DNA of 64,000 nucleotides from Annona cherimola (lineage: Eukaryota > Streptophyta > Magnoliopsida > Magnoliales > Annonaceae): contig CM059973.1 of NCBI GenBank assembly GCA_030490835.1, positions 86,253,141 to 86,317,140 on the forward strand, given 5' to 3'. Shown piece by piece: positions 12,857-25,510 of this stretch. Position numbers and translations under genes: made by a program. The notes beneath the pieces were generated by a model. That model searched no databases. It was not told the origin of the DNA and saw nothing but the letters and a program-made list of their open reading frames with translations. The stretch's first letter is position 1, and every line of letters starts with the position of its first letter.

Positions 12857-13214
12857 GAGAAATGATCCTGCTTTACTTAGCTCATATCAAAAAAACCTAT
12901 TTAATTAATTTATTTATTTATTTATTTTTTTGCTTTTCTACCCTATACCTAGTACATAAACCAAAATTTACTATGTGCACATATTTTTTTTGAGATTTTG
13001 AAATATAAGAGTATTTTAAATACATATATACATATATGTTTAAAAATCTTTGAAAAATATAACGCATATCCAAAAATGGTAAACTTGATTTATATATAAA
13101 ATACACTTAGATAAAAAAGTGTATGAAGAAAAATAAAAAAATATTTTAAAATAGGTTTTTTAAGGTAAACTAAGTAAGACGTTTACTTAGATCAAGCTAA
13201 TAGGATCATTTCTC
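12857..13214. mobile_element. Foldback MITE with GAGAAATGATCC ends
   Basis: The left end GAGAAATGATCCTGCTTTA is mirrored by TAATAGGATCATTTCTC on the right. The inner arms carry the shared core (ATATAAAATACACTTAGATA with its partner near 12940-12965). A short extra copy of the left end lies just upstream at about 12817-12830. There is no reading frame of note. Confidence 0.7.
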
Positions 13215-14510
13215 TATTTTAATATGATTTTACATAGTGACTATATAACTAATCTGTTTTATTCAACAAAAAACTAATTTATTTTTTTGATAGAAAAACT
13301 AATATATTTTGTGTATTCTTATATTTATATTTTAATTAGGGTGAGGATTAAGTTGGGTCGACTTGTAAGCTGTGATCCGGCTTGTTTTTTTTCTCCCCCA
13401 AAACTAAGATTTTTGTGGTGTAGTATAAGAATGAGTTGAAACTTTTGATTCGAATTTAAAAATATGGTCAAAGTGAACCAACAATGTCTCAACACGAAGA
13501 GTTCAGATCCATTCCACATATATTGTTAATTAAAAATATAAGCATATTTCATTATCTTATTATCATTTTTTTTCAAAATTCTCATATTAGTTATGATTAA
13601 CTATACTCTAATTTAATTTTTGAAATTATATTATAATAATTAACATATAATTTTGACATAAATAAGTCTACAGATTAAATATTTCAAAATTGACCATTGT
13701 CAATGTCCTTTTGTTAACTTATGTTAATATACTACACCATCTATATTTAACAATATTTTTTGCTAAGGTAATGGTGTTTTACTTTCACTATTGAGCAAAA
13801 TTTTTAAGTGCTCAACCTTTATAAATAGATATACAAATGTTGAAACTATTAATGCTTACCTAATAGGAATTCAAATTTCGTCCTAAAATCTATTGATGAA
13901 AGATGAGAGTTGGGGTCAACTTGTCTCAATTATTTCAATTGGTAGAAGTAAATAGTATTAGACAAAATATTTAAAAAGTATGATCAAAGTTGAGAAAACC
14001 TCCATCCAGTGTGGCCCATCTCTATTCTCACCTTTAATTTTAATCATTTTTAGGTTTTTTTCATACATATACCCTATCTATTTTATTTTTATTTTCTTTC
14101 TTCTTAATCATTACACCTATATTATAAATATCACTTTCCAAAATTTCCACCTACTATTTAGTCTAACCTAGCTAACCTATGTTTATTATACATTTGGTAA
14201 TAATAACCAAGAAAACATAAGAAAAAACTATAGAAAAAATTTTGAAAAATAAGAGAACAATTCAATATAATAAAGATAATATATTTTTGCCAATAAGATA
14301 ATAATTAGAAATAAAGAGAATGAAAATAGACAAGATAGTGTGCTTGTAAAAGAATAATTAGGGATTTTGGTAAGATGAAAATTTTAGATACAACTTATAT
14401 ATGTATTTTGTAGGGCGTTTGGAAATCAATTCCTAGGGCCATGGTATAAAATATCTAACGATAAAAAAATGTGAAATTTTCTTATCCCCATCTAGTGCTC
14501 TTGAGATTAA
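13215..14510. other. AT-rich intergenic DNA with a degraded MITE
   Basis: No gene is seen. About 14020-14165 weakly resembles the GGGTGTGTTTGG MITE family (order: TTTTAATCATTTTT, CCTATCTATTTTA, TTCTTAATCATTACACCTAT, ATCACTTTC), but its ends are gone. Confidence 0.4.
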
Positions 14511-14826
14511 TGAGCCTCAATGCTTCCGGGTACATATATACATTTTTAAAAAAAATTTGAAATGTTTTCATACGAATGTTAATTTAAGTGTATTTAACAT
14601 ACGTATCAATTTTTACCATTTTTGGAGATTTTTAGATTTTTTCGGTTTTTTAAAATGCTAAAATGTCATTGATTTTTAAAAATTCAAAAAAATCTAAAAA
14701 TTTCCAAAAAGGGTAAAAATTGATACACATGTTAAATACACTTAAATTAACATTCGTGTAAAAAAATTTCAAATTTTTTTTTAAAAATGTGTATAAGCAC
14801 TCGGGAACAATGCTCTCGGGAGCACT
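14511..14826. mobile_element. Foldback MITE, close relative of 1044-1385
   Basis: The left arm GAGCCTCAATGCTTCCGGGT pairs with CTCGGGAACAATGCTCTCGGG at the right edge. The inner arms pair through GTGTATTTAACATACGTATC with GATACACATGTTAAATACAC, and meet near 14655. Ends and core match the element inside the RNase H relic. No coding sequence is present. Confidence 0.8.
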
Positions 14827-14869
14827 AGATTGGGTTCCAAAAATTCCACTCATGCCCATTTTCATTATG

Positions 14870-15270
14870 CACTCATAATGTTTCATAAATTTCTCTTCTA
14901 TCTATAAAATTTCACTCTAAATTCTTTTCATACTCATGTCATTAACCCAACAATTATTTACCCTATTGAAAATATAATTTTGCACATTCAAAATTTCTTA
15001 ATTAAGACAATTCAATCTTAATATATGTAAATTGATGATACTAAATCATAAGTATATGTAAATGATTCAAAAATTATGTATCAAGGTTGAATAATTTTAA
15101 TTACGAAAATTTGAAAGTGGTAAAATTATATTTTTAATGGAATAGATAATAGTTATATTAACATCATGAACATAATAAGAATTTAGGATAAAATATTATG
15201 GACATAAAAGGAATTTGTGAAACATTATGAATATATTATGAATTAAATACTAATCTGGGTATAAAAAAAT
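14870..15270. mobile_element. Foldback element related to 30826-31276
   Basis: A degenerate inverted repeat: GTTTCATAAATTTCTCTTCT on the left faces GGAATTTGTGAAACATTATG on the right, with inner TTTACCCTATTGAAAATATA facing TAATGGAATAGATAATAG. The same text pattern occurs at 30826-31276. The ends are approximate. Confidence 0.55.
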
Positions 15271-15279
15271 TCTTGCTTA

Positions 15280-15485
15280 GGGTGTGTTTAGATGAAATTT
15301 TTTGTGTAAAATTTTTTGAATTTAAAAAGAAAAATGTTTAAAATAGATATTTTAGTTATATAAGTAGTTGTAAAAAATAATTAGAAGCAGGATAATTGTA
15401 TAGGAAAATGTGAAAAAGATTTTAAAAAGTATCATAATTATAAAGAATAAAATTTTGAATTAAAAAATTTTAATTTAAAATTTTT
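15280..15485 (-). mobile_element. GGGTGTGTTTGG-family MITE, truncated
   Basis: The left end GGGTGTGTTTAGATGAAA at 15280 is followed by family text in the same orientation as 56414-56680 (TAAGTAGTTGTA, AAAATGTGAAAAA, AATTTTAATTTAAAA). The right terminal repeat is missing. Confidence 0.55.
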
Positions 15486-15683
15486 TTTCCCTCATTGCCA
15501 GGTCCACCCTTTAGAAAAATTGAAGCAGCTTGAATCTTAAGCAGTACACGCGGGCCACAAGACGCATGCTACAGCGCTACTGCCTCACACCAGCCGCAAG
15601 AGTGGCACTCTTTTCAAACCTAACGCGGAAAACCTTTTTGCTGCCGCGTCAGCGCAACGGTCTGCAAATTTTCAAAATACTGA

Positions 15684-15694
15684 TAGCCGTTAGC
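15684..15694 (-). promoter_or_regulatory. Candidate MSA (mitosis-specific activator) element
   Basis: On the minus strand this reads GCTAACGGCTA, ten of eleven positions of the plant MSA consensus (YCYAACGGYYA) bound by three-repeat MYB factors in G2/M-phase genes. A second AACGG core lies on the plus strand at 15656-15660. Both are about 1.0-1.1 kb ahead of the kinesin-5 start codon, in a locally GC-richer block (15536-15730). Kinesin-5 genes are expected to peak in G2/M. The site match is seen; its use is inferred. Confidence 0.4.
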
Positions 15695-15721
15695 CCTGGA
15701 AACTTGGAACGCAATCCCTTC

Positions 15722-16242
15722 TCGCGGGTGTACTTAGCTTCGTTGCATTCAGGTACATTAAACTTATTTTAATTTATTTTTTTATTTTTTTAAATTTTTT
15801 TTATAAAAGCGTTAATCTAAGTGTATTTAACCTTAAATGTCACTGATTTTCAAAAATAAAAAATAAATATCTAAAATATTACAAAATAGTAAAACTTTTG
15901 ATGAAAAATTTTGATGAGTAAAAATTGTCAAATGATGTGATATGATAAGGGTAATGATGAGTAGTGAAGATGATAAAGTTAAAATAGATCGGTTAGTTGT
16001 GTGGGTAGTTGTGTAGAAATGATTGAAAAGTAGGGTAGTTGTATAGGAAAATGTGAAAAAAAAAATTTAAAAATATAATAGGTGTGGAGAGTGAAAAGTT
16101 TTAGATTGAAAAGTTTTAACTTGACATTTTTTAACCATTGACAAATATACCCTTAGATTAACACTTGTATAAATTTTTTTTTAAAATATAAAAAATAGTT
16201 TAATGCACGCGGGTGCACTGAAGCTAAGTGCACCCGGGTGCA
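15722..16242. mobile_element. Foldback MITE in the kinesin-5 upstream region, with nested MITE
   Basis: The left arm CGGGTGTACTTAGCTTCGTT is mirrored by the right arm, whose complement reads CGGGTGCACTTAGCTTCAGT. Both continue into ...GCATTAAAC / ...TACATTAAAC. The inner arms carry the shared core (GTTAATCTAAGTGTATTTAA near 15811-15830). The right arm is interrupted by a GGGTGTGTTTGG-family MITE at about 15896-16152. The element lies between the candidate MSA site and the kinesin-5 leader. Confidence 0.8.
15896..16152 (-). mobile_element. GGGTGTGTTTGG-family MITE nested in foldback
   Basis: Family text is present in order: TTGATGAGTAAAAATTGTCA, AATGATGTGATATGATAAGG, GGTTAGTTGTGTGGGTAGTT, AAATGATTGAAAAGTAGGGT, GAAAAGTTTTAACTTGACA, ending in ACAAATATACCC before TTAGATTAACAC of the host element. 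The far left terminal repeat is not recognisable. Confidence 0.75.
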
Positions 16243-16442
16243 GGGATCGCCTTCCCTGAATACCGTGCGGAATAAGCAGTGGCATTGAACGCTCCCTCAT
16301 TCCTGATTTTTTTCACATGCAAAATCAAGAACTCGAGAGTCGAGAGAACACGAGACGAGGAGAATCCGCAAATTCGTACATCTTTCTTGGATTCTGAGAA
16401 TCCAGATTTAGTTTTCAACTCCAATTCCCCCTTTCTTTTTAA

Positions 16443-16692
16443 GGTATCCCAAAGAAGCAGGGAGTTGTTCCTTGTTTTATTTAATTGATGCATTCTTTCA
16501 TTGGATCGAATGATGGATAACTTTGTGGGTTTCCCCGGACCTACGCCTTTTTTCTAATTCGTGACCTGATTATGAATTTTAATTATGAGTGCCAATGATG
16601 GTTGAAATTCGAATTTCGATCCTGGGATTTCTTTTACTGCTCTGGGTTGAATTCCTCATGTATTTCTCCCTTTATCTGTTTGAAGAAATTTC
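16443..16692 (+). other. Possible intron in the kinesin-5 5' leader
   Basis: AAG|GTATCC at 16443 could be a donor and TTTCAG ending at 16692 an acceptor, just 35 bases ahead of the start codon. Leader introns near the ATG are common in plant genes. No transcript is available to confirm it. Confidence 0.3.
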
Positions 16693-16727
16693 AGATCTTG
16701 GAGCCGGGATCAAATCTGTTGAGCACC

Positions 16728-19700
16728 ATGTCTTTCACACCGGATCAGCAAAGAAAATCGGCATCAGTCAGTGCGTCGCCATCTCCATCTCCTTTTGCAG
16801 CTCAGACACCTCGCTCTGAGAGACGACGGTTGGACACAAGATGGACAGATGGAAATAGGCAGGATCGCGATCGAGGAGAAGTTAACGTACAAGTGCTGGT
16901 TAGATGCAGGTGGTTTTTCAACATCACCAGAGGTTCACCTGAAATTTTATGTTTCTTAGAATAGAATAGCTATGTTTGAAAAATTCGATCTTAGTAGAAA
17001 ATTGTTAAGGTAACATGAGATTTTTTTTAAAAAAAATTTCTTGATCGTGCAGTGTTCTTTGTTTTTATAATAACCTTCTCTACTATCAAGCTCAGCTTCA
17101 AACCACTGTGCATTTCAAACTCCCCATATAGGAGTTTCATGTGAATGCTTGGACTAAAACTTGCTGCTAGGTTTTGAAGAATGGCACATCATCGAAGCTT
17201 CTCTTCTCTTTCAACTGCACATTTGGCATGGAAGTAGCTTCAACTGCTGACAATTTCTCTACTTGATGCCAGACCGCTTCTGGATGATGAGCAAAGGTTG
17301 AATGTTCCCAAAGTGATTTCTTGCAACGAGCAAAGAAGAGAAGTCACTGTTCTTCAAAATATAGCTAACAAGCAAATTGATAGGTCTTTCTCCTTTGATA
17401 AGGTATGATTAGCGTTTCCCCCGTTCAGCATGATTAACTTCTCTTTACCAGATATAGGAATTTTACCGCCTCTTGTTTTTGAATATTGGATAGGTCTTTG
17501 GGCCAAAGGCACAACAAAGATCCATATATGACCAGGCTGTTTCAGGAATTGTCAATGAAGTTCTCGAAGGATTCAATTGCACTGTTTTCGCATATGGACA
17601 AACTGGCACTGGTAAAACTTATACAATGGAGGGAGGAATCAAGAATAAGGTATAAATATCGTATTCTTAGTCATTTATTGAATCAATTATGCTTTTATCA
17701 TTTAAGTGAGCACCAAAAAAACTTTGACCCATTTTTATTGGATTTAGGGTGGAGAATTGCCAGTTGATGCCGGAGTAATTCCAAGAGCAGTGCGCCACAT
17801 ATTTGATGCCCTGGAAGCACAAAATGCTGATTACAGTATGAAAGTTACTTTTCTAGAGCTGTACAATGAAGAGATAACTGATCTTTTAGCTCCTGATGAC
17901 TGCACTAAATTTGGAGAAGATAACAAGCAAAGAAAACCTATTTCTCTAATGGAGGATGGAAAAGGTGGCGTGGTTGTGAGAGGTCTTGAAGAAGAGGTTG
18001 TGTACAGCGCAAATGAGATTTTCAGTCTTTTGGAAAGAGGATCAGCTAAAAGACGCACAGTAGAGACCCTTTTAAACAAGCATAGCAGGTAACAACTCTT
18101 TAACCTTGAACATCTCAAGTTCAATTGGTAGGACAGCATCTAGGCATTCCAAGCTGTGAAGAAGCTCAAGCTTTAATATTTATGCAATATCCCTACAGTC
18201 TGTTTGTGTAGCCATGACTTCCTTTTTTAGTGCGACCTACTTGGTGTGGTTTCTTTCAAAGTTCTAAATGAACACTGCTTTTTTGTTAAATTATTATATA
18301 AAGCTACCTCTAACAAGGATTGTCAGAAAATCCTGGTTGTCAAGTTATCCACCAGAGAATCTACTTCTTTTGTTAGGTTTAGCCCCTTTTCAAACCTCAA
18401 TGATGTTTGTTATTACAAATTATACTTGTCTAATTAAGCAAACTATATTTTTTCTTATGCAGCCGTTCCCATTCTATCTTTTCCATAATTATCCACGTGA
18501 AAGAAACAGCAATTGGCAATGAGGAACTCATCAAGTGTGGGAAATTAAATCTTGTAGATTTGGCAGGCTCAGAGAATATCTCTCGATCAGGTGCTCGAGA
18601 GGTAGGTAATTAATTAGCAATGTTTACTGCCTGGCATTAAATTTGCTTTCTCACATCTATAGAAAATATGATCCAAGAATTGCAACGGCTTTTTTTTCCC
18701 CCAACCATTTCACTGATGTGTTCGCCTGCAATGATTTTTAGGGCCGAGCAAGGGAAGCAGGAGAGATAAACAAGAGCTTACTCACACTAGGGCGTGTCAT
18801 AAATGCACTTGTTGAACATTCTGCCCATATACCCTACAGGTTGGTGCCACAAAGCTTCATTTGTCCTTTACTGTAGCCTTCCATGCGTGATTAATATATT
18901 ATTCAGCATAGAGAAGCAATTGTTCTATCTTTACCTGGTTCTTCTATTGAGCAGGGATAGTAAGCTAACAAGATTGTTAAGAGACTCCTTGGGTGGAAAA
19001 ACAAAAACTTGCATCATAGCTACAATATCTCCATCTGCCTATTGTTCGGACGAAACTCTAAGCACTCTAGATTACGCATTCCGTGCAAAGAATATAAAGA
19101 ACAAACCAGAGGTGGTGATCTCTCTTTCTTCTCTCAGGGATCTTATGTAAAATCTGTTTATTGAAGTGAAGTTTGAAAATCCTTTGTTTGCAGGTGAACC
19201 AAAGAATGTCTAAATTGGTGCTTCTCAAGGATCTGTATTTGGAAATCGAAAAAATGAAACAAGGTCTTTGCTTTTTTTCTTGTCAGATATTGACTATTGC
19301 TATACACACTTGAAGGTCTAGGGTGGCAATGTGGTACATTCCTCATGCGTTTTGTTTGGAAAATTTACCTGGTGGCCCAAAATAGGCTATTATCAATCAA
19401 GTACATATCAAAATAGTCATGAAACAGGCAACGTTGATAAGCCATATTTTTCATACTTGTGATTCAACAAGGAATACATTTACTAGAGTCACCAGACTGG
19501 CCTGATTTAAGTACAGGAGACAAAGTTGAGTGCTTGACATATGAATGAACCAACAGTTGCGCATGTGAATGTTTGGATTCAAATGGGAGGATGTAAATAT
19601 CCAAATCTAACCCCCCTAACCAATGTCTGTGATCATTTGCAAACAAGATCCAATTGAGTATGACCAAAAAAACATTTAAAATTGCATTCAGATGTGCGAG

Positions 19701-22700
19701 CTGCAAGGGAGAAGAATGGAGTGTACATACCACATGAAAGATTTGCCCAAGATGAAGCTGAGAAGAAGGTTTGTTTAAGGCATCCACTTCTCTCTATTCT
19801 GTGATACAGATTATAATTATAAATAACTCATGCACTGGTTTATAAATCCACGTTAGAGATAGCCTTATATAAATAGGAAATGGTCATGTTCTAGTTTTCA
19901 TCTTCGTTTCAGTCTTGAAAGTGTGATGGCACTCATTTTAGACTTAAAAGCATTTGAAGCATATTTTGGGTTTCTAAGAAAATAAAATACTCAGAAAATT
20001 TTCTAATGCATTGGTAATAACATTTGCTGTTTTCAAACAGGCAATGAGTGAGAAAATAGAACAGCTGGAGTTTGATATGGATCTCAAAGGAAAGGTGGGG
20101 CAGCCTACTTCTCAATTAGGACGGGTTTTATTTGCACCGGTTGAGAGTCTGAAATTTTCATATTTGACAGCAACTGGAAACATACAAAAACTCCTACTAT
20201 TCTGAACAAGAGAAGAATCTGGATTTACAATCTGAGCTTGGGGTTTGCAAGGTACGATGTAATTATTGTGTATGACTTGTTAGGCAATGTATGAAGCTGT
20301 TTTCTCATGCTTTTAAACTTTCAAAATTGCACATGAAATGCTTCTCTAATGCATCTGAATGTTCACATAGGGGAGATTTTATTGGCTTGGAAAAGGGACC
20401 ATTAGACAAGCCAAATTTTTATAATAATGTGTCTCACTTAGGTCAAAATCTTATCAGACAAATCTGAAGAACATTAATAAGGCACTGGAAGATCTTCAAG
20501 ATGCTCACCAACGAACAATCTCTACTTTGGAGGAAAAGGAATTCATTATCTCAAAGCTGGTTCAGACTGGTAACCAAACTAAGACAATAAAATTGTATTT
20601 TTCAACATCAAATATGTGCTAACATTGTATCATGAAAACAGAGAATTCTATACTCGAACAGACAAAGGAGTTGTCTACTGATTTGCAAGCTGCATCAGAG
20701 GACATAACTACCCTTTTTACAAAAATAGGTGAAGATGGTTGCTTTACAAGTTCTACCAATCAATATGCATACATTTTCAAACTTTTCTTTGTCTTTTTTT
20801 TGTTCATGGTCTGGATGATGTGTGTTTTGCAGATTCCAAAAGCAGGATGGAAACAGAAAACCAGACAATGGTTTTAACATTTGGATCTCAGCTTGAAGAT
20901 AAATTAAAAGGCTTGCATAGGGCAGTCGTAAGCTCAGTTTCTCAACAGCATCAACAACTGAGGTGCATGGAAGAGTGTGTCAGCTCATTCATTGCAAGTA
21001 AATGTGAGGTAAGAGGGTAACATGCTCTTACAATGTATCAACTTGAGACACTTGAAAGAAATTTTGAAATAAAGAATTCCTCATCCTCATTTCCCTGTAC
21101 TTGCCGAGTAAAAACATACAACTTGAGACCTTACTTTACCTTCATGGACCAATGACGATAGGAGGCGGTTTCTGCCTCTATATTTGGGGCCTTGGGCCGT
21201 GAGTCATTGTATTTTAATCTCCTTACATTTTTAAAAATTTAACATATGATTGATTTTGAAACTTAAACTGTTAAATACCAATTCATCGTCTCCACCAAAG
21301 GGCCTAGATCTACCACCATAGCAAGCCATGCTAAAGCTGGATTGACACGCTGCGAAAAAACTGGTCATCTTGGCATATATGGACCTATAATGTGTCCAAC
21401 AGGTTAAGACATCATGTTGGGATCAAGCAATAAAGTAGGTTGAAAAGATTGCATGTCATTAAATTAGCATAACAACCGAGTCTCTCTCATGTGCAAGTGA
21501 CACTTTGTTGATTGGTTTTCTCACTTCGATCATTCTCAGGCAACCAAGCTTTTGGGACAAAAGATTGAGCAAATGAAGGATGCACATACTTCAGGAATCC
21601 ACATCATGAAGGAGCTTGCTGCTGCAATGGAACACCAAGCTTCCTCAAATATGGACGAACTGAAATTAACAGTAGCCACTCAAGCAATGGCTGTTGAGAA
21701 CGTAAAAAACAGCAAATAAGTTTTCTACAAGATGAATACACCTTTCTAAGAGAAGTATAGGACTTAATATATTTTAAACCTGTGCCATTTGCAGTTCTTG
21801 GTCGCTTCTATTTCTGAGGCTGAGCAGGTTCTTCATGACATCAATCATTCACTTGCTGTGCAGAAACAGTTACTGGCTTTGTCAGCACAGCAACAAGAGG
21901 AGGTACATGAGTCATTCTTAAGTAAATCTAATGCTTTAACATGCACTGTAGATTATTGGGGTTTTACTTTGTTGACGAATGATACTTCCTTGCTCTTATC
22001 TTGATTAAGACTTGAAGTAGATAAACTTATGCGATAACCAAGTTGCGAATGCCAAACACTTGGCTAAACATCTCTTGGTAATGGTGCTTCTAAGATTATC
22101 CACAATCAATGTTTCAATGATTGCAAGGCAATCAACAGTTTCCTAGCGAAAAATGCAATAGAAATCTGAAGCCAGCTTAATCAACTTAGTCATGCACTCA
22201 AACATTTCAAATTGATCTAGAATTTCCTGGAAATGAATTGTAGGGACTGCAAAGGACTCTTGTTTCAACACAATCAATTTCAAAGGCAACGGTTGATTTC
22301 TTCAATGACCTCTATGATCGTGCTTCAAAATTTTCCTTGATTCTTGAAGAAAAGCAGACAGAAAAATCAAATAAGTTGAAAGATTTCGAGAAGACATTCC
22401 AGGTCAATGTTAATTTCATTTGTGAGACTTGCACAACTTGAAACCAAGAGTCAGGAAGTTAATACATTTGCTGTATTCATATGCAGGAAGCATCAGCGAA
22501 AGAGGAGAAACTGGCGCTTGAAAAGATTGCTGCAATATTAGCAAATTTGACATCTGCAAAGACAAATATGGTCAGCATCAGCCCAATGCTTAGCATCAGT
22601 CAAGGAGGGGGGTGGGGTGGTGGGGGTGGGGGGTGGGTTATGTTATGGATTGGGCATTTTCCCCATATAAGTTTTTTTTTTTTCATCAGCATGACTTTTG

Positions 22701-24959
22701 ATTTAGCATATTCGAAAGGACAGTCTCCACACAATGGGGCATAAGATGATTCGTCAGGATTTTCTGGAGCCCATCATTTAGATATGGGTTGGGCAACATG
22801 AGCAGCCAATATTCATGTGATGAAAAAAGACTATGAGAAAGAGTAATAGAGATAAGATGCTGAGAATGGTTTCTAAGATATCCACTGTTATTCGCAAGTT
22901 TCTTTGCACTTAAGTTTCTGTTTGTTTGGTGTGACAGGTCTCAGAGGCATTAGTAAATGTTGAGGCCAAAAGTGTTCAAGAGAAACAGATGTTACAGCAA
23001 AAGCTGTCTGAGATGCAGCATGTTTCTATAACTGGCAGAAAGGAGTGGAACATGTACATTGGAAAGGTCGAAAGCCAATTCCAAGAAGATACTTACTCTG
23101 CTTCTCATTGTAGGGCTAAAATGGAAAATGCTCTTGAGACATGGTAAGTTTTTATTGAACTACGCGCTACTTTTAAGCTCCATCATGGTGAACCAAAACA
23201 TTTCCTCACAAACATTCTTGTTATATATCTCGTTATTGGTACCCTTTATCTGATTGTATGGTCAACCAGATGGTCTAATCATCCTATAAAACACACTAAA
23301 GAGAATTTTAGAAAATATAGTAGTAGTAGTAGTAGTAGTTGCATCTGAACACATCAGAATGAGATTAAACAAGAGTAGTCTTTTTGCTACCATACCTATC
23401 CTAGGTCCTAACCAATCCCATAGATCAAATGGCTGCAATGTCATCTTTTCACTGCCTTTTCTGGCTCTCGGCTTTCCTAACCAGGTCATTGGCCCAAAGG
23501 GCCAGAGACTGCCTTCTGTTTCTCAAGATGAAATTTCCAGCAAGGTTGCAACTTAGTGTATACAGGATCTCTGTCATGCTATACATTTTTTCTTGTAATT
23601 TTAGTCTTACTTGCTGCCTAACAACTACCCTTTCTCCATCTACAGCTCAATGAAAGTGGACCACTCTAGGAAACAGTGGGAAAACTTGCAACTGTCCATT
23701 GATAATCTTGCTAAAAGAAGCATTACAGAAATAGAATCAACTGTGGAGTAAGTCTTTGTCCATTCTGCTGGAAAATTAGCTGCCCACTTCTTTTTCCATT
23801 TAAAATTCCTTAAATATTGTTTCCATTGATTCTTTCCATAGAAGAGGCATTTGTGAAAACCACATTGCTTGTGAAGAATTAGCATCTGTCTGCTCCTCTA
23901 CAAGTATAGATTTTGAAACCAGAGTATCTGAGTTGTTGAACTCTGCTAAACGTAAGTTATGATAACTCTCTTCTTTCATGAAATTGCTGGGAATTTCACA
24001 ATTTTCTAATCAAAATTGTTCATATTTTCTTCAGAGTCGCTCCATCTAGACCAAGATGTGATGGAAAAAATAGAAAACTTGTCGACTGCCTGTTCAGATC
24101 AGTTGAAGGTGATGCAAGATGGCCACATGGAGGGTGTAAAAGAAATGAGAAACCAGGCAGACCAATGTCTCAGGATAGAGTATTTGGTATGTCTCTATCA
24201 TTATATTTCCATTGCCCACTCCGATAGTGATGAACGTCACAAAGTGTCATTTATGGAAAATAAGGAAAGAGTCTATCTGAATAAAGAAGTGCGAAATGCT
24301 TTATTAGGATCCTGTGTTGATTAAGCCATGCTAGTGGCAAACACATAATAGACGCTGCTGTTCTGTGTGCACTTTGCTAGCTTTGAGACTAAGATCAGAG
24401 TAAGTTCTTCATGATGTCCATAACATATTATTTACATAAACCGTGCACAAATTACAATAAAGAAGTGTGACTTGCTTTATTAGGATCCTGTGTTGATTAA
24501 GCCATGCTAGTGGCAAACACTTAATAGACGCTGCTGCTCTATATATGTGCACTTTGCTAGCTTTGAGACTCAGATCAGAGTAAGTTCTTCATGATGTCCA
24601 TAACAGATTATTTACATACACCGTGTGCAAATTACAATCTACAACAACTCCTGGAACTACTAAATACTCCAAGCTTGCCAGTTTCAAGAACTCAAGAAGT
24701 CATAATTATTTTTCTGGATGTAGCCACTGAAGTTGATTTTGTTCACCAGGTAGATCACCCCACCAACACTACACCCACGAGACGAGCGCTCAAAGTTCCT
24801 AGCCTAGCTTCCATTGAAGAAATGAGGACACCTTCATTTGATCTGCTTGTGAAAGCAATGAGATCACCAACGAGATCTTCAAAAGATGCAAACATGGAAC
24901 TCAAACAGCAGCAGGCTTGTTTACTGTCTCCAAGATCTCCACTTACAGCCGTCAACTGA
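16728..24959 (+). CDS. Kinesin-5 (BimC/Eg5/KRP125-type) motor protein
   Basis: Plus-end-directed, normally tetrameric microtubule motor that crosslinks and slides antiparallel microtubules in spindle and phragmoplast. Coding exons joined by GT-AG rules: 16728-16909, 17273-17402, 17494-17649, 17748-18088, 18463-18601, 18742-18839, 18955-19111, 19194-19263, 19692-19768, 20041-20094, 20171-20251, 20458-20569, 20642-20728, 20833-21008, 21540-21701, 21795-21902, 22244-22402, 22487-22570, 22938-23143, 23646-23747, 23842-23951, 24035-24186, 24750-24959. This gives 3153 nt and 1050 aa, close to known plant kinesin-5 length. The motor domain starts near residue 51 ([12 protein letters not shown]). The P-loop is GQTGTGKT (139-146), switch I NKHSSRSHS (266-274) and switch II DLAGSE (302-307). 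The motor ends near 401 and is followed by a long coiled-coil-like stalk. The last exon holds the tail with TTPTRR (T989, a full Cdk site, BimC-box position) and [14 protein letters not shown]. The start is the first ATG before a Ser/Pro-rich head typical of the family. All junctions keep frame. Paralogue (KIN5A-D type) is not resolved. Confidence 0.95.
22604..22638 (+). other. G-rich tract in kinesin-5 intron 18
   Basis: Six or more runs of three to six G separated by one or two bases begin about 33 bases after the donor of intron 18 (22571). They lie on the transcribed sense strand, so the pre-mRNA could form G-quadruplexes. G-runs near donors can also act as intronic splicing enhancers. 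Only the sequence is seen; the effect is inferred. Confidence 0.6.
23318..23339. repeat. (TAG) microsatellite
   Basis: Seven TAG units lie in kinesin-5 intron 19. Simple sequence with no coding role. Confidence 0.85.
24280..24641. repeat. Tandem duplication in kinesin-5 intron 22
   Basis: Two head-to-tail units of about 176-186 bases. Unit 1 starts AATAAAGAAGTGCGAAATGC at 24280 and unit 2 AATAAAGAAGTGTGACTTGC at 24456. Both contain TTATTAGGATCCTGTGTTGA and GTAAGTTCTTCATGATGTCC. They differ at only a few positions plus a small CTATATA insertion, so the duplication looks recent. Confidence 0.9.
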
Positions 24960-25510
24960 GCAAAGTGTAAAGACTAGAGAGTGATGTTGGTTGAACTCCA
25001 GCTGCCGACTAGTCATTTTAGTCAATATCAGTTAGCATGGAAAACATCGATGATGCGACTTGCTCATCGAATCATCGTTTGATGACGGTTTAGTTAGATT
25101 CATTGTTTCTGTTAAATAGGAATACTGTTCAAGTTTAATTAGATACGTCTTTCTGTTAAAATTGTTAATGAGAAATTTATATTAGCCTCGCCTGATCACA
25201 ATCGATTCAATATGAAAAATGTTGTTTGGGAATGTACCCAACTTTTAAATATGTTTTTGGTGCACTTCGTCTACCGATGAATATATTCCATGCTGCAAAA
25301 TATAATAAAGGAATTTTTAACTGAAATCATTGCATGGAAAATAATCGAGGGGCGTGTGTAGAAAAACAACTTGAAATGCATGGGATGGAATAAAGAAATT
25401 TTGTATTCTCAACACACCCAGCTAGTTAACAGAAGCAGGGGTACAACAGAAAAGAAATCACAATACTCCTAGTCTATGCGAGAGTCAAGTGGTACACTTG
25501 AATTTGAATT

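Noticed and set aside
17831..18139. Minus-strand 102-codon frame and other frames within 16.2-25 kb
   Set aside because: They overlap the well-supported kinesin-5 exons on the other strand and have no homology.
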